NCBI GenBank assembly: GCA_963972525.1
Contig: CAXAUZ010000009.1
Coordinates: 62,001 to 126,000 of the forward strand
Source of the DNA: Salinilacustrithrix sp003476595
Lineage (GTDB): Bacteria > Actinomycetota > Acidimicrobiia > Acidimicrobiales > Salinilacustritrichaceae
Reading direction: 5' to 3'
Length of the DNA stretch: 64,000 bases
Of the stretch, positions 1-9,373 are shown piece after piece. The notes under the pieces were generated by a model. That model worked only from the letters and a program-made list of their open reading frames with translations, was not told the DNA's origin and searched no databases. A program made the translations under genes and the position numbers. Position 1 is the stretch's first letter. Every line of letters starts with the position of its first letter.

Positions 1-2
1 GG

Positions 3-1460
3 CACCAGGCGATGTGGATCCTCCACGTCATCTCGTTCCTCGTCTTCCTGGTGATCCTGCCGGTCACGATGCTGCGCCACATGTTCACCAGCCCGATCAA
101 CATGTACCTGCGCGATCGGGAGCGCCCCAAGGGTGCGATGAAGGCCATGCCGAACCTGATGGAGACCGAGCTCGAGAGCTTCGGCGCCTCCACGGTCGAG
201 GACTTCACCTGGAAGCAGCTCGTCGACCTCGACGCCTGCACCATGTGCGGCCGCTGCACCAGCGTCTGCCCGGCGCACGCCACCGGCAAGCCGCTCGACC
301 CTCGCGAGATCGTGCTCAAGTCCGGCGAGGTCATGGCCGCCACCGGCACGCCGCAGGTGAGCCCGCCCCTCGGCACCGTCCCCGACATCACCGTGTCGGC
401 CAACTCCTTCTTCGAGCGCATCACGCCCGAGGAGATCTGGGCCTGCACCTCGTGCAAGGCGTGCGACGAGATCTGCCCGGTGAACATCGAGATCCTCGAC
501 AAGATCCTCGACATGCGCCGCTACCTGTCGCTCATGGAGTCGAACTTCCCGACCGAGCTCGGCGGCGCCTACATGAACATGGAGAACCAGGGGAACCCCT
601 GGGGCATGTCCAACGCCACCCGCGGCGACTGGTCCAAGAAGGTGGAGGGCATCGAGATCGTCGAGCCCGGCGACGCCTTCGACCACGAGTACCTGTACTG
701 GGTCGGCTGCGCCGGTTCCTTCGACGACAAGAACCAGAAGGTCTCCGAGGCGATGGCCAAGCTCATGCGCCGCGCCGGCCTCGACTTCGCCATCCTCGGC
801 GCCAACGAGATGTGCACCGGCGACCCGGCCCGCCGCTCGGGCAACGAGTACATCTACCAGATGCTGGCGATGCAGAACATCGAGACGCTCAACACCATGG
901 GCGTCAAGAAGATCGTCACCCAGTGCCCGCACTGCTTCAACACGCTCGGCAACGAGTACCCGCAGCTCGACGGCCACTACGAGGTCATCCACCACACCCA
1001 GCTGCTGGAGAACCTCATCGCCGAGGGCAAGCTCGACATGAGCCGGGCCCGCCTCGACGAGCGCATCGTGTACCACGACTCCTGCTACCTCGGCCGCCAC
1101 AACGACATCTACATGTCGCCCCGCAAGGTCATCGGCTCCCTCGGCGGCGTCGAGATCGTCGAGGCCCCTCGCAACGGCACCAAGGGCATGTGCTGCGGCG
1201 CCGGCGGCGCCCGCATGTGGATGGAGGAGTCCATCGGCACCAAGGTCAACGACGAGCGCTCCCGCGAGCTCGTGGCCACCGGCGCCGACCGCATCGCCAC
1301 CGCCTGCCCGTTCTGCTACGTGATGATGGACGACGGCGTGAAGGCGGCGAGCACCGAGGACGACGGCATCAAGGTGGCCGACATCTCGATGCACGTCCTC
1401 GAGGCGATCGAGGCCGGCGAGGCTCGCGACGCGACCTCGCCCCTCACCATGACTGATTGA
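3..1460 (+). CDS. (Fe-S)-binding heterodisulfide-reductase-like oxidoreductase, 5' end cut by the window
   Basis: Membrane-linked electron-transfer protein of the HdrD/GlpC type. The frame is open to the window edge, so the N-terminus is missing. Numbering from the ATG at 12, residues 1-33 are the end of a membrane region, like the last helix of the nitrate-reductase-gamma-type domain found in long actinobacterial homologues. Two ferredoxin-type 4Fe-4S motifs follow (C76, C79, C82, C86 and C145, C148, C151, C155). After them come two CCG domains, with CPHC, a DSCYLGRHN segment, CCGAGGARMW and a final CPFC. These domains bind a non-cubane or additional cluster in known family members. Its electron donor and acceptor cannot be read from the sequence. 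The stop codon overlaps the next gene, which suggests cotranscription. Confidence 0.85.
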   Translation, partial: HQAMWILHVISFLVFLVILPVTMLRHMFTSPINMYLRDRERPKGAMKAMPNLMETELESFGASTVEDFTWKQLVDLDACTMCGRCTSVCPAHATGKPLDPREIVLKSGEVMAATGTPQVSPPLGTVPDITVSANSFFERITPEEIWACTSCKACDEICPVNIEILDKILDMRRYLSLMESNFPTELGGAYMNMENQGNPWGMSNATRGDWSKKVEGIEIVEPGDAFDHEYLYWVGCAGSFDDKNQKVSEAMAKLMRRAGLDFAILGANEMCTGDPARRSGNEYIYQMLAMQNIETLNTMGVKKIVTQCPHCFNTLGNEYPQLDGHYEVIHHTQLLENLIAEGKLDMSRARLDERIVYHDSCYLGRHNDIYMSPRKVIGSLGGVEIVEAPRNGTKGMCCGAGGARMWMEESIGTKVNDERSRELVATGADRIATACPFCYVMMDDGVKAASTEDDGIKVADISMHVLEAIEAGEARDATSPLTMTD

Positions 1461-1858
1461 GCGTGGGGGCGATCGAGCGGCGCCAGCCACCGGTCGTCCT
1501 CATCGTCGGCGACGAGCCCGGGGCGGTGGAGATCATGTCCCGGCTCGTCGTCCGCCACGGGCTGCGGTCCGTGAAGGCGAGCGAGGTGTCGCCGGCGCTG
1601 GAGACCTCGTCGAGCTCGCTCCCCCGCTGCATCGTCGTCGATCTGCCCCGCGCCGGGCTCGGCTCGGCCCTGCAGCTGCTCGACCTGGTGCGCAGCCACG
1701 ACGACGACCGCGTGTCGTCGTGCCGGGTGGTCGTCGTCGAGGGCCCCGGGAACCGCGGCGTGCTGCTCGCCTCGGGTGCCGACGCGCACCTGGAGCGTCC
1801 CGTGCACGCCCGGGACCTGCTGGCCGCGATCGACGAGCAGCTCGCCTCGTCGCGCTGA
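1457..1858 (+). CDS. Receiver-like protein with degenerate phosphorylation site
   Basis: A 133-residue protein with the alpha/beta pattern of a response-regulator receiver domain and no output domain. The acidic residues appear in the IVGDEP turn, and the presumed phosphoacceptor Asp lies in VVDLPR. The conserved switch Lys near the C-terminus seems to be Arg (LERPV instead of LxKPx), so phosphotransfer may be weak or absent. The start is uncertain: TTG at 1457 overlaps the upstream stop codon, and GTG at 1463 is in frame and equally plausible. It is probably translated with the Fe-S oxidoreductase. The function is unknown. Confidence 0.55.
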   Translation: MSVGAIERRQPPVVLIVGDEPGAVEIMSRLVVRHGLRSVKASEVSPALETSSSSLPRCIVVDLPRAGLGSALQLLDLVRSHDDDRVSSCRVVVVEGPGNRGVLLASGADAHLERPVHARDLLAAIDEQLASSR

Positions 1859-1859
1859 G

Positions 1860-2426
1860 CTACTGCTCGAAGTTCTTCCAGTACTGGCTGGGCGTCGGGC
1901 CGTCCTGGCCGTGGTACTTCGACTTGAGGGCGCCGGTGCCGTAGGGGACGTCGGCAGCGGTGGTCATGCGAAGGAAGCTGACCTGGCCGATCTTCATCTT
2001 CGGGTAGAGCGTGATCGGCAGGTTGTGCACGTTCGACAGCTCGAGGGTGATCTGGCCGTAGAAGCCCGGGTCGATGAAGCCGGCGGTCGAGTGGATCAGC
2101 AGGCCGAGGCGCCCGAGGCTGGACTTGCCGTCGAGGCGGGCGACGAGGTCCTCGGGGACGCCGATGCGCTCGAGGGTGGCGCCGAGCACGAACTCACCCG
2201 GGTGGAGGACGAAGGGCTGGTCGTCCTCGACCGTGATCATCTCGGTCAGGTCGCTGGCGTCCTCCTTCACGTCGATCATCCCGCGCGTGTGGTTGCGGAA
2301 CACGAGGAACCGGGGGTCGAGGGTGAGGTCGACCGAGGAGGGCTGGATGAAGGACTCGTCCAGCGGGTCGATGACGATGCGACCGTTGGCCAGCTCTTCG
2401 CGGATCGTGTGGTCGGAGAGGATCAC
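1860..2426 (-). CDS. dcd: dCTP deaminase (dUMP-forming type likely)
   Basis: Makes dUTP or dUMP from dCTP for thymidylate synthesis in the cytosol. The 188 residues fit the family length. The signature GKSSLGR is at 100-106, and the ITLELSN segment carries the catalytic Glu129. The C-terminal arm ending in YHGQDGPTPS closes over the nucleotide in known structures. The frame runs about 50 codons further upstream, but that extension is Pro/Arg-rich and unlike the family. I therefore start at the GTG at 2424-2426, which gives the usual ILSDHTI N-terminus. Actinobacterial members are often bifunctional deaminase/dUTPases; that is family knowledge and not visible here. Confidence 0.95.
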   Translation of the reverse strand: MILSDHTIREELANGRIVIDPLDESFIQPSSVDLTLDPRFLVFRNHTRGMIDVKEDASDLTEMITVEDDQPFVLHPGEFVLGATLERIGVPEDLVARLDGKSSLGRLGLLIHSTAGFIDPGFYGQITLELSNVHNLPITLYPKMKIGQVSFLRMTTAADVPYGTGALKSKYHGQDGPTPSQYWKNFEQ

Positions 2427-2457
2427 GGCGGGCAGGTTAGGTGGCCGCCGCCCCGGG

Positions 2458-2760
2458 TCAGGATTGGCGGGAGCGGGCCGCGACCCAGCGGTACTTCTGG
2501 TGCGCGGCCTGGGTGGAGACGCCGAGGGTGTCGCCGATGTCGGACCAGGTGGCGCCCTTCTTGCGGGCCTCGGCAACCAGCTCGGCGACGAGGGCCTCAG
2601 CGGCGTGGCGGAGTCGCTGCGCGGCCTCGAGGCGCTGGTTCACGTCGCCCCGCGTGAGCTCGGCCACGGCCTCGCGCATGGCGGAGTCCGCCGCCAGGTC
2701 GATCTCGATGTCGCCCCGCCCGACCCGGGCGGTGATGGTGCCCTCTCGGCGCTGTTCCAC
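2458..2760 (-). CDS. Small HTH protein
   Basis: A 100-residue protein starting at a GTG. The middle (about residues 40-65) is a long amphipathic helix rich in Ala, Glu and Arg. The C-terminal part, about residues 68-92, reads as a helix-turn-helix (WSDIGDTLGVSTQAAHQKY), of the kind used by small actinobacterial DNA-binding proteins. It lies 31 bp upstream of dcd on the same strand, so the two may be cotranscribed. I see no ligand-binding domain. The target and role are unknown. Confidence 0.7.
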   Translation of the reverse strand: MEQRREGTITARVGRGDIEIDLAADSAMREAVAELTRGDVNQRLEAAQRLRHAAEALVAELVAEARKKGATWSDIGDTLGVSTQAAHQKYRWVAARSRQS

Positions 2761-2893
2761 GCTGCAACGGTATGCCAGGCGCTCGGCCGGGGCGGGGATG
2801 CCCCGAACCGCCCATTCGGTGCCGTCGGGATGACCCGGTCGCGCCCGCGGTGCCTAGGATGGGCCGCCTCAGACGGGGCCCCGGCGCCGTCCT

Positions 2894-2964
2894 GCGGGTG
2901 TAGTTCAATGGCAGAACGTCAGCTTCCCAAGCTGAGAACGCGGGTTCGATTCCCGTCACCCGCT
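2894..2964 (+). tRNA. tRNA-Gly (CCC anticodon)
   Basis: A 71-nt cloverleaf. The acceptor arms GCGGGTG (2894-2900) and CACCCGC (2957-2963) pair fully. The anticodon stem TCAGC/GCTGA encloses the loop TTCCCAA with anticodon CCC at 2926-2928. The T arm contains GGTTCGATTCC. CCA is not encoded. It marks the left edge of the accessory island, and tRNA genes are common integration sites. I found no second copy of its 3' end in the window. Confidence 0.95.
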
Positions 2965-2973
2965 CCGATGCTG

Positions 2974-2996
2974 AACCCCAGGCCTGGCCTGGGGTT
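2974..2996 (+). terminator. Hairpin terminator after tRNA-Gly
   Basis: A perfect inverted repeat, AACCCCAGG / CCTGGGGTT, with 9-bp arms and a 5-nt loop. It starts 10 nt after the tRNA end and is followed by a short T-containing stretch. The position fits a terminator for the tRNA transcript. Confidence 0.75.
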
Positions 2997-3143
2997 CTGT
3001 CATGTGGGTGCGATGGCTGGTCGCCGCTGATCGCTGCTGCGGCGGCGATGCACTTCCCACCCGCTTCCCACGGGGGCACCATCCGGGCCTGCCGGGCAGC
3101 TCGCCGACGTCCACCTCAGAGACCGGCGAGGTGATCTCGCAGT

Positions 3144-4472
3144 TCAGGGCCCGTTGGGCCGGTCCGACCACGGCACCGGTTCGACGTGGTTCTCCCAGCC
3201 ACCGAGTCGCAGCCGCGACCAGTAGTCGCCCGAGTAGCCAAGACAGCGGAGCACGACGAGCTCCAGATACCAGGTAGCCAGCTGCCACGAAGCGAGGAGC
3301 TGATCGAAGTCGGGCCACTCGGGGTCGGTGACATGCCGGGGCGGATGGATGAGATCGTTGCGGATCTTGAACAGGACTTCGGGACCCTCCCACCCGGGCT
3401 GGCCGACCGCGGCGGCCCGGGCCGCGAGCGCCGGGAGCTCGTCGGGGATGCCCGGAGGGATCCCGGCCCACTGGAGCAGCAGTCGGGCACGCGCCCCCGC
3501 GGGGAGGCGTGAGTTGCGCCCGTCGGCCATGTCCGGTGTCAACCAGCCCTCTCGTTGGAGCACCGACCAGCTGAGGAGCTCGATGCCGGAACAGGCGATC
3601 GGCACCCGGACATCGAGAACCTCGGAAGCAAACGCGAAGTGGAGATGGGCGATGGCGCGCTCGAGGACCCGGGCGTGGGCGGGGTCGGCGCAGACAGCCG
3701 TGTAGCCCTCAGCCAGCGCGGGCAGCACCTCGGCGGCCATGTCCCGCGAACACCACGATGCGCCGGGCCGCGTTCGGCGGAACCGAGGTGGACCGAACTC
3801 CCCCCAGACCACTTCGTCGCGCTCGTCGAGGCCGCAGATGGCGGCGATGCCGACCTCGCAGCCGGCGACGAGGCTGATGAGCGTGAACAGCCGGGTGCGG
3901 AGGAGGTCCACTGTCTCGGCCGTGGGCTTGTGCGTGGGCGTGGCTTCGACCACGTACGGGAAGCCGCCGTCACCTTGTCTGCGGGTGTCTGCGATGACCA
4001 GATCCCAGCCGGGTAGCCCGAAGGCCAGTTGGCCCTGGCGTTCATCGCCGGTGTCGACACGGGGAAGGCGCGCCTCGAGGGCACCGACAACGTGGACCAG
4101 GAACCGTCGAGCTCGGTCGATGTCGCCGGAGACGAGATGGTTGAGACGGATCGGGTGGTCGGACCAGGAGCCTCGTCCGTCTCTCTCGGCAAGCACCGGG
4201 CCCGATGGTGGGGCGAGGGACCCTTCCGCTGGCACCGCGACGTCTGGGTCCTCACCGAAGAGGCTCAGTGGACTGAGCTCGGAGAACGGTCCGGCAACGT
4301 GGGCGACCAGCTCGGTGTCGGGCTCGAACCGCGCTTCGATCTGGCCGACGGGCTCCAAGTGATGCTCGCCGATGTCGAGCGCGAGCGGACCGCCGTAGTA
4401 GAGGAAGGTCCCGTCCGCCATCGGTCGATACAGCGGTTCGATCCGGTGGCCGTCGGCCTTCGCCAGGGTCAT
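3144..4472 (-). CDS. Unknown protein with C-terminal HEPN-like RxxxxH motif
   Basis: A 442-residue soluble protein I cannot assign to a named family. The first 200 residues are beta-rich (for example FLYYGGPLALDIGEHHLEPV). The C-terminal third is helical and contains R371-N-D-L-I-H376, the R-x4-H pattern of HEPN ribonuclease domains, followed by a helix with WYLELVVLRCLGY. The start is the ATG at 4470-4472. The open frame extends further upstream, but that stretch looks non-coding and would overlap the divergent methylase promoter. It is transcribed away from the type III R-M genes, and 171 bp separate the two starts. That position next to restriction genes suggests an antiphage role, which is inference only. 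Confidence 0.7.
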   Translation of the reverse strand: MTLAKADGHRIEPLYRPMADGTFLYYGGPLALDIGEHHLEPVGQIEARFEPDTELVAHVAGPFSELSPLSLFGEDPDVAVPAEGSLAPPSGPVLAERDGRGSWSDHPIRLNHLVSGDIDRARRFLVHVVGALEARLPRVDTGDERQGQLAFGLPGWDLVIADTRRQGDGGFPYVVEATPTHKPTAETVDLLRTRLFTLISLVAGCEVGIAAICGLDERDEVVWGEFGPPRFRRTRPGASWCSRDMAAEVLPALAEGYTAVCADPAHARVLERAIAHLHFAFASEVLDVRVPIACSGIELLSWSVLQREGWLTPDMADGRNSRLPAGARARLLLQWAGIPPGIPDELPALAARAAAVGQPGWEGPEVLFKIRNDLIHPPRHVTDPEWPDFDQLLASWQLATWYLELVVLRCLGYSGDYWSRLRLGGWENHVEPVPWSDRPNGP

Positions 4473-4643
4473 GCAGGCACTTCTCCCTCGATCGAGCGGG
4501 TCTCCAGCTCGACCTTGTTGTAGCGGCGTCGAGCGAGCAACTCGACCAGCACTCGGCACGGCCGTGATGTTGCAGCCTGCCGCCGACCAGGATGCCAGGA
4601 TGATCTCTGCAGGTAGGACGACGCGTCGGGTGGGACCACTGGA

Positions 4644-6779
4644 ATGTCGAGGCTCACGGAGCTGATCCGTCAGGCGAAGGAGAAGGACCCGGCCCTCGGA
4701 GCCGAGCTGGAGCGTGAGTACCGCACCCTGTCCGGTCGCCGAGCGTTCGGCCTCAACTTCGAGCGCCACCGCCCCGAGGCCGTCGAGCTACCGGGCCGGC
4801 CGGTGCGCCGAGGCGACAAGGTGCGCATCCTGTCGCCGCGACGGTCGACCGACCCGGGGGACGGGCGCCTGTGGCGGGTCACCCGGACGGAGAAGGTCGA
4901 CGGTGAGCGCCGAGCGCACCTCGAATGCGTTGGAAACGACAGCGTGGAGCCGAACACGGTCCCCGTCGACGACCTTGTGGTGATCGCCGAGTTCCGTGAC
5001 CCGATCCACCCAGGTCTTGTGCCGACCGGCTGCGTGAACCGCGGCGGCGACAAGCCCTCCCACACGGTCATCAACGGTGAGAACTTCCACGCCCTCAAGG
5101 CGCTCACCTACACGCATCGGGGCAAGGTCTCCGCCTGCTACATCGATCCGCCGTACAACACGGGGGCAAGGGACTGGAAGTACAACAACGACTACGTCGA
5201 GGGCGACGACCTGTACCGCCACAGCAAGTGGCTGGCCTTCATGGAACGTCGGCTGTTGCTCGCCAAGGAGCTCCTCGATCCCGAGGACTCGGTACTCATC
5301 GTCACCATCGACGAGAAGGAGGTCCACCGGCTCGCTCTGTTGCTGGAGCAACTCTTTCCGGAGACCCGCAGCCAGATGGTGACCATCGTCATCAACGCTC
5401 CAGGCCAGGCCCGCCGGCACGAGCTGGCTCGGGTGGAGGAGCACGCGTTCGTTCTGTTCCAGGGTGCGGCAGAACCAGCTGGCTGGGTGGACGATCTGTT
5501 GAACGACCGGCCATCAGGCAGCCCGGAGAGCGTCCGGTGGGAGTCACTTCTGCGCAGCGGCACGAACTCCCGCCGAGTGGACCGACCGGCTCTCTTCTAC
5601 CCCGTGTTCATCGACCCGGGTGACCAACGAATCGTCAGCGTGGGCGACTCGAAGGCACTCGATGCCGGCCGCGAGGCGTGGACAGTCCCAACTGGGACTG
5701 TGGCGGTCTGGCCACTGAAGAGCGATGGGACGGAGGGGAACTGGCGCGCATCCCCGGATTACCTCCGACAGCTCCTGGGCGACGGCCACGCGCGGCTCGG
5801 GACGTACCGGGAGGCAGAAGGGCGAGCGACGATCTGGTACCTGGGCAAGGCGGCGTTGCGGCGCATCGAGACCGGCGAGATCAAGGTGGTTGGAAGTGAC
5901 GAGCAGGGCGCTGTGCAGGTCGCTCCTGGTGCGGCCGCAGCGCGTCGAACAACCGTCAAGACGGTGTGGAATCGGCCCTCACATCACGCCGGCTGGCACG
6001 GCCAGGCACTCGTTCGTGCGCTACTCCCCGGGAGGGGGTTCCCGTTTCCAAAGTCGCTGTACGCAGTCGAAGACGCAGTGCGTCTCGCCGTCGCCGACAA
6101 ACCTGACGCCGTCGTCCTCGACTTCTTCGCCGGCTCGGGCACCACGGCGCACGCCGTGATGCGACTGAACAAGCAGGACGGGGGTCGGCGGCAGTGCATC
6201 TCCGTCACCAACAACGAGGTGTCGGCCGACGAGCAGCGGCGGCTGCGAGAAGCAGGGCTACGGCCGGGTGACCCACAGTGGGAGGCCCTCGGCATCTGCG
6301 ATCACATCACCAAGCCGCGCATCGAAGCGGCCATCACCGGGCGCACCCCGGACGGGGAGCCGATCAGCGGGGACTACAAGTTCACCGACGAGTTCCCGAT
6401 GGCCGACGGGTTCGAGGAGAACGCCGAGTTCTTCACGCTCACCTACGAGAACCCGGTTGCCATCGGCCACAACCGGGCCTTCGAGCGGGTCGCGCCGCTG
6501 TTGTGGCTTCGGGCCGGCGCCGAGGGCCGACGCGTCGACACGGTGCCTCCGTCCGGCTGGGATGTGGCCGATGCCTACGGCATCCTGTTCGACCTCGACC
6601 ACGCTGACGCCTTCGTCGGCGCCGTCGAGAAGGCCGAGCGGGTTCAGCTCGCTTTCGCGGTGACTGACGACGACCGGCGGTTCCAGTCCGTCGCCCGCCA
6701 GCTCCCAGAGGGCGTCGAAGTGGTCCGGCTCTACGAGTCGTACCTGTCGAACTTCCGCTTCACCGGGAGCGAGCCGTGA
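4644..6779 (+). CDS. mod: Type III restriction-modification methyltransferase (Mod)
   Basis: DNA adenine-N6 or cytosine-N4 methyltransferase and specificity subunit of a type III R-M system. The 711 residues fit the family. Catalytic motif IV is YIDPPYNTG near residue 168. The SAM-binding motif DFFAGSGTT comes later, near 494, which is the beta-class order typical of Mod subunits. The region between them, about residues 230-480, is where the target-recognition domain should lie. The stop codon overlaps the GTG of res, so the two subunits are translationally coupled. The gene looks intact. Confidence 0.92.
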   Translation: MSRLTELIRQAKEKDPALGAELEREYRTLSGRRAFGLNFERHRPEAVELPGRPVRRGDKVRILSPRRSTDPGDGRLWRVTRTEKVDGERRAHLECVGNDSVEPNTVPVDDLVVIAEFRDPIHPGLVPTGCVNRGGDKPSHTVINGENFHALKALTYTHRGKVSACYIDPPYNTGARDWKYNNDYVEGDDLYRHSKWLAFMERRLLLAKELLDPEDSVLIVTIDEKEVHRLALLLEQLFPETRSQMVTIVINAPGQARRHELARVEEHAFVLFQGAAEPAGWVDDLLNDRPSGSPESVRWESLLRSGTNSRRVDRPALFYPVFIDPGDQRIVSVGDSKALDAGREAWTVPTGTVAVWPLKSDGTEGNWRASPDYLRQLLGDGHARLGTYREAEGRATIWYLGKAALRRIETGEIKVVGSDEQGAVQVAPGAAAARRTTVKTVWNRPSHHAGWHGQALVRALLPGRGFPFPKSLYAVEDAVRLAVADKPDAVVLDFFAGSGTTAHAVMRLNKQDGGRRQCISVTNNEVSADEQRRLREAGLRPGDPQWEALGICDHITKPRIEAAITGRTPDGEPISGDYKFTDEFPMADGFEENAEFFTLTYENPVAIGHNRAFERVAPLLWLRAGAEGRRVDTVPPSGWDVADAYGILFDLDHADAFVGAVEKAERVQLAFAVTDDDRRFQSVARQLPEGVEVVRLYESYLSNFRFTGSEP

Positions 6780-9373
6780 AGTTCACGCTCAAGGACTACC
6801 AGGACGAAGCCGTCCTCGACGTCCTCACCAACCTCCGCAAGGCGGCGAAGCGCTGGCGCAACGACCAGGACACCCACGCCTTCTCGCTGTCCGCGACCAC
6901 GGGGGCAGGCAAGACCGTCATGGCTGCCGCGGTGTTCGAGGCGCTGTTCCACGGCGACGACAGCTACGACGTCGAGCCCGACCCCGGAGCGGTCGTGCTG
7001 TGGTTCTCCGACGACCCGAGCCTGAACGAACAGACCAGGTTCCGGCTGCTCGAGGCTTCCGATCGGATCAACTTCTCGGACCTGGTCGTGGTGCAGAACA
7101 CGTTCAACGCCGAGACGTTCAACCCCGGGAAGGTGTACTTCCTCAACACCCAGAAACTCGGCAAGAACAGCCTCCTCACCCGCGGCCACGACGCCTACGA
7201 GGAGGCCGCCGAGCAGGGCCAGGACACCCTGCCCGAGATGCGTCCCGACGGGCGCACGTTCACCATCTGGGACACGATCCGCAACACCATCGAGCACCCC
7301 GACCTCACGCTCTACCTCGTGCTCGACGAAGCCCACCGGGGCATGGGCTCGGGCGGCAAGGCCGCCCGCGACGCCCGCTCAACCATCGTCAAGCGCCTCA
7401 TCAACGGCGACGGCACCGTGCCACCCGTCCCCATCGTGTGGGGTATCTCGGCCACCGTCGACCGGTTCAAGGCGGCCATGGCCGACGCAGAAGGCCGCAG
7501 CACCCTGCCCGACGTCGAGGTCGACACCCTGGCCGTGCAGGAGTCGGGGCTGTTGAAGGACACCGTCATCCTCGACATCCCCGACGAAGCCGGCCAGTTT
7601 GACACCGTGCTTGTCCGCCGAGGCACCGACAAGCTCCGTGCAGCGACGGAGGAGTGGACCGACTACGCCGCAGCCCAGGGCACGGAGACGGTCACGCCCC
7701 TCATGGTCCTCCAGGTCCCCAACAAGCCGGATCCCGACGACCTCGGCCAAGCTCTGGCCACCATCTTCGACACCTGGCCGGACCTGCCCACCGACGCGGT
7801 CGCCCACGTGCTCGGCGACCACACCACGCAGACGTTCGGGGCGTTCAACGTCCCCTACATCTCACCTGAACGCGTGCAGGAGTCGACCTGGGTGCGCGTC
7901 CTCATCGCCAAGGACGCCATCAGCACCGGATGGGACTGCCCTCGTGCCGAGGTCATGGTCTCGTTCCGACCGGCCAAGGACCGCACCCACATCACCCAGC
8001 TGCTTGGGCGCATGGTCCGCACCCCCCTCGCCCGGCGCATCCCCGGCAACGAGAAGCTCAACGCCGTCGACTGCCTGCTCCCGTTCTTCGACACCAAGAC
8101 CGTCACCTCCGTCGCCGACGCACTCATGCACGGCACCAGCGGCGAACGCAACGACGACGGGCCTCCAGTCCGCCGGGTGCTCGTCAACCCGATCGAGGTC
8201 GTCCCCAACCCGGCGATCACGGACCCGGTGTGGGACAGACTGTTGTCGCTGCCGTCCCAGTCGCTCCCCCAGCGCACCGCCAAACCGGTGAAGCGCCTGA
8301 CCGCCTTGGCCCATGAGCTCGCCGTCGATGGACTGCTGCCCGACGCCGGCAAGAAGGCCCACGCAGAGCTGCACAAGGTGCTCGACGGAGCGCAGGGCCG
8401 TTACGCGAGCGAGATCGTCGCGGCCCGGATCTCGGTGCTGACCGTCGAGGGCAAGACCCTGACCGCCGACCTCCACACGAAGACCGCGACCTTCGACGAG
8501 TTCGTCGCTGCTGCCGATCACGTCGTCATCGAAGACGCCTACCGGAGGGCCTGCCGGGCGCTCAGTCCCGACGTGGCCCGCACCTACGCCGAACGGCTCG
8601 CCGACGCTGACGACGACGCGGACAGCACCGACGACGCGCTGATGGACGCCCACGCCACGGTCGCGGCGCTCGGTCTGGTCCCCGAGGTGAAGGACTACCT
8701 CGACGCCGAGGCCGACAAGCTCGCCAAGCAGTGGCTGACCGAACACCGGGTCGCCATCAAGGCCCTCACCGACGAACGCCAAGAGGTCTACCGACAGCTG
8801 CGGGAGATGAGTACCGAGCCCCAGGATCTCGACCTGGCCAAGCCCACCTCTTGGCTGGTCCCCACCACCGAGCGCCACGGCGACACCGAGACCCCGCTCC
8901 CGAAGTACCAGATGCACCTGCTGGCCGATGACGACGGCACCTTCCCCCTCGATCGCAACGAGTGGGAAGCCGAGGTCCTCGACCGCGAGCACAGTCGGCC
9001 GGGCTTCGCCGGTTGGTACCGCAACCCCTCACGGTCCAGCCAGGACTCGCTCGCCATCGCCTACGAGCACGGCGGCCGGGTACGCACGCTCCGACCCGAC
9101 TTCGTGTTCTTCACCGAGAACGACGACGGCTCCATCGGGGCGTCCATCGTCGATCCACACGGTCACCATCTCGGCGACGCACTCCCCAAGCTCCGAGGGC
9201 TCGCCGGCTACGCCGAACAACACGGTCACCACTTCCAGCGCATCGACGCCATCACCAAGATCGGCGACACCCTCCGAGTACTCGACCTCACCGAGCCCTC
9301 CGTGCGAGCCGCCGTCGCCAGCGCGACCGATGCCGCCGGGCTCTACCAGAGCAACGCCGCCACGGACTACTGA
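6776..9373 (+). CDS. res: Type III restriction endonuclease/helicase (Res)
   Basis: ATP-dependent translocating subunit that cuts DNA in complex with Mod. The 865 residues contain the Walker A motif TTGAGKT near 41-47, the motif II DEAH box in LDEAHRGMG near 183, and motif VI QLLGRMVRTP near 408. The C-terminus has RPDFVFF near 773 followed by SIVDPHGHH, where a PD-(D/E)xK nuclease core is expected. The usual ExK part is replaced by DPHGHH, so the cleavage site is either a divergent variant or altered. The gene starts with GTG overlapping the mod stop. Intact. Confidence 0.9.
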   Translation: MKFTLKDYQDEAVLDVLTNLRKAAKRWRNDQDTHAFSLSATTGAGKTVMAAAVFEALFHGDDSYDVEPDPGAVVLWFSDDPSLNEQTRFRLLEASDRINFSDLVVVQNTFNAETFNPGKVYFLNTQKLGKNSLLTRGHDAYEEAAEQGQDTLPEMRPDGRTFTIWDTIRNTIEHPDLTLYLVLDEAHRGMGSGGKAARDARSTIVKRLINGDGTVPPVPIVWGISATVDRFKAAMADAEGRSTLPDVEVDTLAVQESGLLKDTVILDIPDEAGQFDTVLVRRGTDKLRAATEEWTDYAAAQGTETVTPLMVLQVPNKPDPDDLGQALATIFDTWPDLPTDAVAHVLGDHTTQTFGAFNVPYISPERVQESTWVRVLIAKDAISTGWDCPRAEVMVSFRPAKDRTHITQLLGRMVRTPLARRIPGNEKLNAVDCLLPFFDTKTVTSVADALMHGTSGERNDDGPPVRRVLVNPIEVVPNPAITDPVWDRLLSLPSQSLPQRTAKPVKRLTALAHELAVDGLLPDAGKKAHAELHKVLDGAQGRYASEIVAARISVLTVEGKTLTADLHTKTATFDEFVAAADHVVIEDAYRRACRALSPDVARTYAERLADADDDADSTDDALMDAHATVAALGLVPEVKDYLDAEADKLAKQWLTEHRVAIKALTDERQEVYRQLREMSTEPQDLDLAKPTSWLVPTTERHGDTETPLPKYQMHLLADDDGTFPLDRNEWEAEVLDREHSRPGFAGWYRNPSRSSQDSLAIAYEHGGRVRTLRPDFVFFTENDDGSIGASIVDPHGHHLGDALPKLRGLAGYAEQHGHHFQRIDAITKIGDTLRVLDLTEPSVRAAVASATDAAGLYQSNAATDY

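Noticed and set aside
3144..4472. HEPN/MNT toxin-antitoxin pair
   Set aside because: No nucleotidyltransferase-type gene is adjacent to either HEPN-motif gene; only the R-x4-H motif is visible.
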